DNA from: Chondrosia reniformis
Taxonomy: Eukaryota > Porifera > Demospongiae > Chondrillida > Chondrillidae
Length of the DNA: 64,000 nucleotides
Direction of reading: 5' to 3'
Assembly: GCA_947172415.1 (NCBI GenBank)
Contig: OX359190.1
Location: forward strand, 1,488,001 to 1,552,000
The notes under the pieces were generated by a model, which saw only the letters and a list, made by a program, of their open reading frames with translations, did not search any database and was not told the DNA's origin. Below are positions 1 to 9,800 of the stretch, in pieces. Position 1 is the stretch's first letter. Every line of letters starts with the position of its first letter. Position numbers and translations under genes: made by a program.

Positions 1-1452
1 ATGCCCACATTGTCCTTTTCCAGAAGGGGGACCTCATTCAGCTCCAACTGCTGGTTCCTCAGTACGTTCCACAGCTTGGTCTCTCTTTGACTGAGCTCTG
101 CAGGAGTATCAGAATGGAAATGAAAGAGCGAATTGCTTTTATAAGCAAAGCTGTTTTCGAAAGTGAGTTTCTCACCCAAAAGGCTACTTTAGAAGTAGGT
201 GTCATCTGCCATCACCAGAATTGTAGGACCTCCAGCTTGCATCTTCTGCGATTTGAAGGTGACAACCAGAGAACAGGTCTGTGTACCAGACTGAACAAGA
301 TGACTGGACTAACTCCAAGAGAGTCTGTTTGGGTTGCTAAGGAACAGGACAGCAACACCAATGTAAGTTTGTATAATATTATATATTCAACAAAATAGAC
401 CTTATTACAAGTGTTACAATTATTGACTGTATATTTTACATTGCTACTGACTCTATTTAATATGCTAATTGTTATTCTTTGGACACAAGTAATTTATTGA
501 TTTCATATCTTCTTCCGTATAGTTGAGCGTGGCTGGTAAAGTGGAATTTGATGGAGACCAGTTCCTTCTCTATAAAGACCAGTCTACCTGTACTGGAGGA
601 CCTGAAGTTGTTAGACAGCCAACACCGTCTGCCAACTCGGGAGAGTGTGATGGTGAGGGAGGCAGTTGGAAGCAGACCTTACAGACCAAACACTGGGTTT
701 TCCTTGTGAAAGACCTCGCCATTGGCAACATAGTCAACGAACTGTACCAGGGAGTGGGTGGAAAGCCACTAATTACAGACAAGGTGTACGATGAAATCAA
801 AGCAGCAAAGAGCAGAGAAGAATCCAATGTAATCTTTTTCCGTCACCTCCTGAGTACTGGTACAGAGGAGACCTTGAGGCTGTTTTGTAAAGTGCTTCAA
901 GATACATCTGTAAAGTGTCCCGTACATGAAGAGATTCTGCAGAAACTGCAAGAGGACAAGCAACTATTACTAGTAGATGGTGAGTTTTAAACAGATAATA
1001 TACGTAGATTGCTATATAACAGATGTACAAAGTAATGTGTTCAATTTATTGTACCTGTAACGTTTACATTGTCACCATTTTGTATGATTCATAGGTCCCT
1101 GTGAACCAGACAAATCAAAACTAGCCATAGACACCAACCTACCAATGCCAGTTACACCAGTTGGTAAGGAGGAATGCAATTTACTTTGAGATCAAGAAGA
1201 TCAAGTGAGTTTTAAACAGATATATATGTATGTATAGGTTGCTATATAACAGATGTACAAAGTAATATGTTAAATTTATAGTACCTATAACGTTTAAATT
1301 GTCACCATTTTGTATGATTCATAGGATCCTGTGAACCAGACAAATCAAAACAAGCCATGGACACCAACCTACCAATGCCAGTTACACCAGTTGGTAATAA
1401 AACAAGTTTTTTTATCTTTTTTATAAAGTATGTAATTTGTTGTTTTGAATAA
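1..1452 (+). CDS. KGC copy A, 3' part (COR-like end, CARD, tail)
   Basis: This is the 3' end of a Kelch-GTPase-CARD gene; the 5' part lies outside the window. Exons: 1-362 (entered in mid-gene), 523-979, 1095-1163 and 1325-1452, each with GT/AG borders and matching phase. The first exon encodes the end of the region after the GTPase. Exon 523-979 encodes a CARD-like death-fold domain: a helical run starting at KHWVFLVKDL and ending near EEILQKLQ. The last two exons are near-identical copies of one tail exon (PCEPDKSK / SCEPDKSK). If the second is used, translation continues past VTPVGN to a TAA at 1450-1452. Copy A resembles copy C more than the adjacent copy B. Domain calls are from memory of CARD patterns. 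Whether the gene is expressed cannot be seen. Confidence 0.72.
980..1392 (+). repeat. Direct duplication of intron plus tail exon in KGC-A
   Basis: Two successive blocks of about 225 bp start at 980 and 1205. Each contains a donor-like GTGAGTTTTAAACAGATA, the intron and the 69-base tail exon. Copy C has one block only, so the duplication is private to copy A. It would add 23 residues in frame. Confidence 0.8.
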
Positions 1453-1693
1453 GAAAGAATACTCCATGTGTTTGCTCTATGTCAAAGCTGAGTAATCAGT
1501 AATCTTTGTACATCTCTCTGTTGGCATACGTCATTGGATGTAGGTGTCCATCGATCTACAATTCCCTGCAGCAGTTTAAGGTCTTGATGTAACACTTGTG
1601 TTATCGCTTATCTGAGAGAGACGAAAAATAGTTTGTAAATATGGTGTCAAGATACAACTGAAAGAGATGTGTCAACGTAGTTTAGAACATAAA
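1453..1693 (+). promoter_or_regulatory. Short spacer before the CEP70 5' fragment
   Basis: This 240-bp spacer separates the KGC-A stop from the CEP70 start codon. It is nearly identical to 24464-24756, upstream of the intact CEP70. It must therefore hold the CEP70 promoter and 5' UTR, including the block GTCTTGATGTAACACTTGTG, which is also kept in copy B near 13071. No TATA box was seen. Confidence 0.45.
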
Positions 1694-3022
1694 ATGGATA
1701 AGTGCGACCACTGGTCCGTTGTCAATCATCGATTAGAGGAAGCTGGCTACAGTGCAGTGAAGATCAAACCAGTCGACCCGAATAACCTTCCTTCAGAAGG
1801 TAGACTAACTACAAGTGTTTTGTGTATTTAGTGTGTAGCGAGTCCAATGAAGTATGAACCGCGCTTGTAATGTCTCTGAATACAGATGCTACCGTTTTGG
1901 ACAGTTTGGCGGCCACCTCACTGCGTGCGACTGTGCTGTGCCTTCTGGACGATATCAGCACTGGTAATGCATCCTTACTTGATAAAATACACCAGAAAGA
2001 CGCAGAGATTGAGCAACTGGTAGAGAAGGCGAATAAGCCGGAAATTTTATGTGAATCTTTACAAAAAGAGAGACCATGTATAAGGCAATGTGGAGAAGAG
2101 TATAACCCTGTTGATGTAAGTGTTAACGAAGGTGATCAGTCAAAATTTGAGTATTTTTTCTGTTCCAAATTCCATATCAAATTTAGAGTTACATTTTGTA
2201 GCTTTTAATCCCACCTCTATGGTTGCCTAGGAAACTCACCAATTCCAACTATCACAGCAGCTCTGTATGTACATATGTGTAGCTTGCCTAACAAGTTGTT
2301 TGTGAAGTGTTTGGTGTTTGATGTCAATTCTTATGTGTAGGACTCAGTAGTGCAAGCCCTAAGGAGCAGAATTGCTGAGCTAGAATATTCTAATGCAAAA
2401 TTAAAGCTTGACCTACAGAACAGGTAAGTTGTTTTGTAACACCTGATAATATTGTAATGCAGGGCTGCATAGAGGGGGGGACTGGGATTGATTTTGCCCC
2501 TCCCTAGACTTTGGAAAGTTAAAATAAACTGCTTCAACACCCTCATACCATTGCCCCCTAAATTTTGAAATTTTCATTTTGCCCTCCCTCTGGCCCCAAG
2601 TTCTGCATGCAGCCCTGTAATGTATGTTATTATTTGTAAGTATTGACTTTGTGGGGCAAAGTCAAAAAGCTGTTTCAGAGAAAGTCAACAGCGGTGCAGT
2701 CTGATGTCTCTCCCATATTATTATTTGTATGTAAACAAGTACAGATTGAAGTGTTACTTCAACTGACAAACACTTTATGACAGTTAAACTTTGTAATCTT
2801 TATCATAATATGCAATCTACTGATCAGTCCCGATTAGAAGAAACAGCTATCTATATAGTTTTGATTCTTATTTTATAACAGTTTACCATCCAATCAACAA
2901 GAATAATGTGATACATTTTACATAGTTTTACTTGAAATTGTGTTTTACAGGCCTCAGCGTAAGGAATGGAAAGAAACCCAATCTAAAATTAAAGATTTGG
3001 AATTGGAACTAGAAGAGACAAA
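1694..3022 (+). pseudogene. CEP70: CEP70 5' fragment, copy A (exons 1-4)
   Basis: Exons 1694-1799, 1886-2115, 2341-2423 and 2951-3022 match exons 1-4 of the intact CEP70 at 24757-32612 almost base for base. They encode the N-terminal coiled-coil part (start [10 protein letters not shown]; later [10 protein letters not shown] and the conserved RPQRKEW region). Similarity to the intact locus ends near 3120, in intron 4, where AGMO sequence begins. Exons 5-10 are absent. Splicing exon 4 to the first AGMO exon would put a stop (K-D-stop) right after the junction. Unspliced reading stops at TAA 3024-3026. The copy keeps its own promoter region, so a short N-terminal CEP70 product is possible but not shown. 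Confidence 0.8.
2460..2617 (+). mobile_element. MITE in CEP70 intron 3, copy A
   Basis: A 158-bp element begins CAGGGCTGCAT and ends ATGCAGCCCTG, giving short terminal inverted repeats. The interior is G/C-tract rich. The element is also present in copy B (13953-14107) and in truncated form in copy C (25512-25628), so it inserted before the segmental duplication. A relative lies in reverse orientation at 56099-56240. Confidence 0.7.
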
Positions 3023-3621
3023 GTAAATCTCGATCACATTGCATCATCATCATGTTATTCAGGATGTGAAATAAATAAATGAATATTTCCTCTTTTAACT
3101 GTGAAGCAGTTACCCTCATTTAACTCACATAACTGTTTCCTGCAGAGATTGATATCCTTTGGGCCGCCCATCAAGCTCATTATAGCAGTGAAGAGTACAA
3201 CCTGAGTACTGCCCTCAGACAATCTTCATTACAAGGAGCCACTTCGTGGGTAAGTGGAAGAGATTTCCAATGCCAGTAGAGCAAGACACACTTAAATTCT
3301 TCTTTTTTATTTCAATAAGATGTTCTATATTCCCTTGGCGGTTGCCATTCCTCCGTCAGTGTACCTGGTCCACAGACAGTTCAACCTCCTCTACCAGTTC
3401 TGGATCCACACAGAACTGGTGGGCAAGCTGGGGCCGTTGGAGTGGATCCTCAACACTCCCTCGCACCATCGGGTGCACCACGGACGCAATGCCTACTGCC
3501 TTGACAAGAACTATGGAGGCACTCTGATCATATTTGATCGCATTTTTGGTCAGTCTCCATTTTATTTGTTACCCAAACTGTACTGGCTCAGATAGTATAG
3601 TAACTAGTGTAGCTTAAGTTA

Positions 3622-3690
3622 GTCACTGAAGAAGACCCCCAGGGTCAAATTTCCAATTCTAGAGAAGCAAACTGCTTCTCTAAACACTCA
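3622..3690 (+). repeat. Degenerate MITE fragment in AGMO-A intron
   Basis: The stretch GTCACTGAAGAAGACCCCCA followed by GGGTC matches the centre of the palindromic MITE at 60360-60506. It is absent from the matching intron of AGMO-B, so it was inserted after duplication or lost from copy B. The GAAAC that follows in the other element is damaged here (CAAAT). Confidence 0.6.
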
Positions 3691-4808
3691 AAAGCCTGAA
3701 GATGAACCATCTCAAAGACAGTACCTATAATAGACTTAGAGGAGTCGCAATAGAATTGTGATACCTGATGCTGATTCTTTTAGAATATTTCTTCTCTCTA
3801 ACTTTTCCCTTCTCAGGCACCTTTGCTCCCGAGGACGAGCCAGTGGCTTATGGTCTAGTGCATCCAGTGGAGTCCTTCAACACACTCTACGTTCAGTACT
3901 TTCACTACATACACATCTTAAAGACTGCTTGGAACATTGAGGGATTGAAAAACAAGTTTAAAGTGTTCTTTTACGGTCCAGGATGGTTTGAGGGAGGCGG
4001 AAGACTGGGGGATTCCAGTCTTGTGCCACAGGTCAGTGTCTCCACAAGTGACATCTCTCATATCTAGTCTGGTAAACTTGTATGATCTACCAACTGTGTA
4101 TGAACGGACGTATTTGTAACGAGTGAATAATGTCATATTTTTCAAAGGAGATATGTTTGAAGTGGCCACTATATATACTCTCTACACCACATAATATGTG
4201 TCCAAGTACTTAAGTGACCATCCTAGAGAGGTACACTGTATTTCATAAGGCTCATTTGAACATCTGTGAAAGATTACTTGGACAATCTCTGTCAGTTTGT
4301 CTTATGTATAGAATCACCACTAATTAGCACAAGTGGAAACTAATTACTTTGGACAAAGATAATGAAGTATGTAGCCCCTCCATACAAGTACTAGTCTTGC
4401 CTAGCCAGACCACCTCCATATTTATATAATTGACTGTCAGCCAGTGCCTTGTAGGTGTGACTTACTCACCTGGTTTTGTGAGGCCCAAATTTCTAGTAAA
4501 GGAATAATCCAATGAATAATAGTAGGAGACCTTAAATTGTATTCATTGGTATCATAATGTTATTCATTTGATCAACAATTACCTTATATGGATGTCCTAA
4601 GGAATGTGGGACCTCACACAAAATCCAGTGTAGATAACTGCTTGTGACCCTCATTAGCCCTCCTTTGTTACTACCTTGGTATCCATGGTGATTGTGATTG
4701 TGTAATGAGAGGCTAGACCTTGTATAGTTAATGGACCAGTTCTGATAAGTGAAGTTGACTACCTTCTCTAACTGGTATGAGGGAGAACATGAATGGAGCA
4801 TTGCTGTG

Positions 4809-4868
4809 GCAATTGTAACTCATTGGTGGAGCACTGGTGCATGTCCTGGTTCAATTCCCAGCAATTGC
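4809..4868 (+). repeat. tRNA-like relic in AGMO-A intron
   Basis: This 60-nt stretch has 7-bp complementary ends (GCAATTG / CAATTGC), a D-arm-like CTC...GAG, a B-box-like GGTTCAATTCC and a CTGG/CCAG T-stem. The anticodon arm is too short for a working tRNA. It looks like a truncated tRNA gene or the head of a tRNA-derived SINE. The same element is at 16381-16440. Confidence 0.5.
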
Positions 4869-5671
4869 TCCTTACCACCTGTAATTCCCCCATTTATGTA
4901 TGATGTTTATCTGTGGTTTGCTTATCATGTGCTTTGATTACTCTCCTGCATGTAGATCAAGTTTCCAGTCAAGAAGTATGATCCTGCTGTTCCAATGTGG
5001 ATCAATGTGTACTGTCTGGTCCACTTTATGGTGGTCCTCTTCTCCTTCCGGTATTTGGGAGGTGTCAGGGACAGACTGGACTACTTTGTGTCTCTTGGTC
5101 TGCATGGTTGTGTTTCTCATGTACGCACTCACCTGTTTTGGAATGATATTTGATCATCAGTAAGTTAATTGTCCAATCAGGTGGGAGCATACTATATTCT
5201 ACATGCCAGCCCAACCTTTCCACCATTTTCTCAAGGTTTGATAGTCTATAAATGATTACTATCATTAGTCCCTTGTGGTTAGTGGGGAGAAAGTGTTTGA
5301 TGGATATGTACAATATTCTGCACATGACAGCCCAACATTTCCACCATTTTCTCAAAGACTATTCCATCAAAAGATTGTCTGAATTGGTTTATTTCATATT
5401 TCATATAAACTCAAGATGTGTGTGGAGAGGAGATTGGAAGATGTTGTAGACATCCATTTTATTTATCTCTAGTAAACTGTCACCGCTTCTGGAGTTGTTC
5501 AGACTAGTTGTCATAGTAGCAGGTGATTCACTGTGTGCATGGTATGGTGTGATGGTGGGCCTGCCGGCCGCCCTCCACTGGGGACTGAGGAGTGGGTGCA
5601 TCATCTCCCTCCTAATCTGGATACGTGTCACAATGAAGAATGCTACCAGAGCAAAGATCAAGACAATGTAG

Positions 5672-6654
5672 TAACTGAAAACATTTTATTAAGCTAGCTA
5701 GGTGACTAAACAGTTCCTTATATACTGTATTGTATAGTTGCAGGTGAATACATTCTTTATAATTATGTGTAATAGAAGGTTCATGGACATATGAATAAGG
5801 TCGCCTTAGGACCTTTTCCATTTCCGCCACTGAAACTGCATGCTCCGAACATGCAGCGAGACTATACGAAAATTGCAGCTGTAGTCAAGGAATGATGTCG
5901 CAGTTTTTTACCCTGTATACATGTTGTATATGTACCTAGTCTAGTGCTATATGTACCTATATATACATGTTGTATCAATTGTACTCTTTCTCATGTGAGA
6001 TGTTTACAATATGTGTAACTCATTAAAACCTATTATATGTACAATGTAATACATGTTTCTAAATTGATTGAAATATTTACTGAAATACAAATTAAAAGGT
6101 AGGAGGTACCATATTGAATCATCAGATATAATGAGCATTACTGACTCCATGGTTGCCATGGTTACTGTTCTGTCTCTTTCCCAGGATCCACTTGTATGAT
6201 TTTCTCCTTTCTGACACTTTTCTTTGTATCCAAACAAATATATAAGCGTACACAATTGCTCCCAGTTGGACCATCTGTCCTTGTTGACCTAGTTGGGAGA
6301 TCATCATCACAGTCATATTTACCAGTGGACCCAACACTGTTGCTATATAGCAAGTGATTCAGGAGTAGGTGTCATCTTTTAATTGGCACCAGCCACACTT
6401 GCACCCTGCAGGGAAGGAGAACAAATGAACAACATTATGACACCAATGAATACAATTTAAGGGCTCTCATGGATTAGAACTTCCTCATTAAGATCCTGTG
6501 GAATGTATATAGACATCACAAAACAATACCAGACCCTATCAGATCAGTACATGTGACCTCCACTGGCTGGAGAGACTACTATGTACTTGTATGTAGGCCT
6601 ACCTACCTCACCTGATCCTTCAACCAAAGCAACACTAAAGGACCATGTGACTAG
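5672..6654. other. Intergenic, AGMO-A to KGC-B
   Basis: About 1 kb of AT-rich sequence between the AGMO-A stop and the KGC-B promoter. It contains short AT runs and mostly matches 17254-18400. No further coding exon was recognised on either strand. Confidence 0.5.
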
Positions 6655-6700
6655 ATAATACCGGAAGTGCATACGAACCGCCATTTTTAAGTGCTACATC
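6655..6700 (+). promoter_or_regulatory. KGC-B promoter elements (ETS and YY1-like)
   Basis: CCGGAAGT at 6661-6668 is a canonical ETS/GABP core, about 170 bp before the KGC-B start codon. About 10 bp further, CCGCCATTTTT is a reverse YY1-like site. The ETS core and the CCATTTTT core recur at the same place in KGC-C (18408-18440), so they survived duplication. No TATA box was seen. Confidence 0.5.
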
Positions 6701-6835
6701 CGCTGAGATCAAAGATATTACTGCAAATAGGCGTTGCTATAGTTGCAATCACAGTTGTGATAGAAATTCCAGTGACAAGTTTCAGTTGTGTTCAGTTAGT
6801 TTTTCAGTTTAGTTTTTCGTTTCTTCGTTAGCTCC

Positions 6836-9800
6836 ATGTCCAATCCAGTGAGTTTATTTATTCATTCAGTTTCTCGTAGAAGTGGGCGTTACTATATACG
6901 TAGACTTTCACCGGTCAAAATGAGTTCAGTTTAATTTAGCGAACTACATGTTCTGCCAGTGTATATGAAACTCGTTACAGCAAATAGTACCATTCAGCGC
7001 AGAAAATATCTAGTCAGGTCTTATAGCGGATAATAGAAACTAGTTCAGTCTTTGAAATGCGTCCAACTCGCCAGGTTGAAATAGTGGTATTACCCGAGAG
7101 TTCTAGAACAGTCACACCTCTAGCTAGCGAAATGCAACCTTGATTCGTAGGCTTCTAAGGAACACTTTAGAAAGCGAAGTACGCCGCTCATCCATATAGT
7201 GGCAGAATGTTTAACTGGTGCACGTTGAGGAGGTTCAGATTTAATAGACTATTAGACAGTAAACGCTGAAATGACTCTTTACATTCTGTTAAGTTGGACT
7301 TTGTACAAACAGACTGCATGATTTACAGACTGTAACTCAAAGGTTTCTTGTAATAAACTGCTACTGAAAACTTACATAACCGTGTGTGCCAATTTATAGA
7401 GAGTTTCCAAGCAGACACGCTTCAATCAGTAAATGTTTCTTATCTCAATTAGATCTTTCTCAGTGACCTCCTCAGAGCTGGAGGAGGTCATTTTCTGAAA
7501 ACCACGGATATCCCGGAAATGTTAACTTCAACATCCTATGCTAAAGCACTTGCACATCTTCAAAGTGTTCTCGTCTATGGAGGAACATCTGAACAGGTTC
7601 AGGTTTACGATGTTAGAAACAATAAATGGTCAACGCTACCTCGACCTCCTCATTCTTACAATGGAGCAGCCATCATAGGAAACCAGTTTACTTTAATAGG
7701 AGGTCAAGACACTCATCGCACTACAAACGATCTAGTAACATGGACAGGCAAAGAATGGAAAGTACTATATCCTCCAATGCACACCGCCCGAACCAGACCA
7801 GGTGTTCTTGCATTTGAAGGCTTAGTAATTGTGTTTGGAGGAAGTGGAGTAGACACAATTGAATTCCTGGATGTTAACAAAAGAATATGGATACAGTCGA
7901 ATATGAAACTTCCTCGACCATTATCACATCACCACATGTCATTGTGTGGTGAATACATTTACATCTACCACTACTACAATAGATATTTTTGGAGAATGAA
8001 TAAGAAGAATTTTATGGCTTCCCTCACAACAAATGATGAACATCACTGGGAACTGCTCGAGAATGCACCACAGAACAGCAGTTCACTATTACAATACAGC
8101 ACCCTACCAGTCATAGTAGGTCCAAAAGGAATCTTCATTTTCGAGAAGAAGAAGTGGACACGAATTAGTGAAGAAACGTCTTATGACTACCCTTGTACGG
8201 CTTCCCTCAACGGAACTACATTTCTCAAATTTGAAGAATTTCAGACAAGAGCTGTACAGTACGACATTGCAGTTAAGGTTAGTAAACTTATTTAAGTATT
8301 AAAAGTCTTGTTAACATTCGTTGCGCGCTTCGCGTGCACTTTCTCCTTCAAATCGAAACATTAGAAGGTTTTATTTCCTTCGTTAGAGTCACCTAACTTG
8401 TGCGCTCAGTGTACACGAAGCGCGTGTCAATGTTAACAAGACTTGTATTGCTTTAATGTTCTCGTACGAGTGTGTTCTACGAACGCTCTCACGAGTTTAA
8501 GTGTTAACTTGTTTCCACTAACGAAGACTGTTAAGTCTTCTTGTTCTTTGCATTTAAGGTGAAAAAGTAGAGGAAATCGTTTCAAGTATTATCCTGTAGT
8601 TCAACTGTTTATTATCGCGTACTACATTCATTGTTAATTTCTCGTCCTGTGAACGTTCGTGTGATTATAGATTAGTTATAAGATGTTGGTAGTACAGAAA
8701 TGTTGGTTGTAGACACATTTAATAAACTGCTTCCTAACAGAAACGAGAGTTAACTGCTAGGCACGGAAAGCTTCCCAAGGCGAAGTCGGCCATTTTGTTA
8801 AAAAGTCTTAGCCTAATTTTTGGGCGCTGTTGTTTTTGTCTGTTATTAAAAGAGAAGAGAGTTGCCACGTTTTTAAATTATACAGTCTGTCTTGGTCAAA
8901 GTAAGTAAAAGGTAAACAGAAGTCAAATGAATGTGTCAGTGAATGTTTAGAAGAGATGTCGGGTATTGACTGTATTACTTGGCCTAATTGACTGTTCTCT
9001 AAAGATGCTTCTTGCTAGTTTTCCTAAAGCTAAGCATCACCATCAGTATTGACCTACTGACTGAATTGTCAAAAGAATGTTTGTTTATAAACACAGACTG
9101 TCCCTTTGTGGGTAAACTATTGAAAAGTAATTAATGTGAAGTTAGGCAATGACAATACTCATATAGTATTCATTTGTAGCAATGGATTATCTAATTAATC
9201 AAGACCCTATTCTGCTCTTATTGATAAGAGTGTGATGGAAGATAAAGATTTGTATTTATGAACCTTTAATAAATATTACAGCTACAGCCAAGTTGTGTTA
9301 CATAACAAAGCTGTCTTGAAAGAGCCTTCAGAAGGATGTAATTTAGGTACGTCGGTTGCATATCTTACTAGTCAATTGGATTAAAGTCTTCCTATTTCTG
9401 TAACAATGGCCTACCTTCAAACGATAGTAAAACTGGCGTCTTTGAATACAGCGAATAACAATTCGAACTGATAAAGAAAACACCATTTAGGACACTCCAT
9501 AGAGGACGTTAAAGTAGTTTCTAGTTGATCACATGTGAACTGTAGCAGGCGTTTGAGGAATAATAAACTCGAATTAGGATAATGAAAAATTGAAAACTGC
9601 TTATTCATAGAATGACTTATTGGTGAGAATAGTCAATACTTCAAATATGTTAAGTGTGTATTACATTGTAAACACATATTACACTTAATCTTATATGTCT
9701 ATGATAGCTATACATATCTCTTCTGTATCCCATGCAGGGGCCAAAGTGGTATGGCAAAGCCATAGAAAGACATGGTTCAGTTGAAGTTAACATTAGCCGT

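Larger units (their letters stand above)
3146..5671 (+). pseudogene. AGMO: AGMO 3' fragment, copy A (decayed)
   Basis: AGMO (TMEM195) is a membrane di-iron, tetrahydrobiopterin-dependent enzyme that cleaves ether lipids. Exons 3146-3249, 3320-3548, 3817-4031, 4956-5159 and 5473-5671 encode its C-terminal two thirds. Recognisable parts are the HQxHHSSE box, the [13 protein letters not shown] box, DKNYGG and the GPGW motif. The N-terminal exons, including the first histidine box, are missing. Two lesions are specific to this copy. First, the HQAHH box reads HQAHY (CAT to TAT at 3181). Second, a 4-base insertion (CATG, near 5101-5106) makes exon 4956-5159 204 bases long instead of 200. This shifts frame into a TGA close to the exon end. 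Upstream sequence is the CEP70 5' fragment, with no AGMO promoter. I call it a pseudogene. Confidence 0.85.

Noticed and set aside
9732-9737. ATG at 9732 (and 21361) as the start of a separate GTPase-CARD gene
   Set aside because: ATGCAG is the end of a pyrimidine-rich acceptor, and phase 0 matches the Kelch exon in both copies. It is kept as an alternative only.
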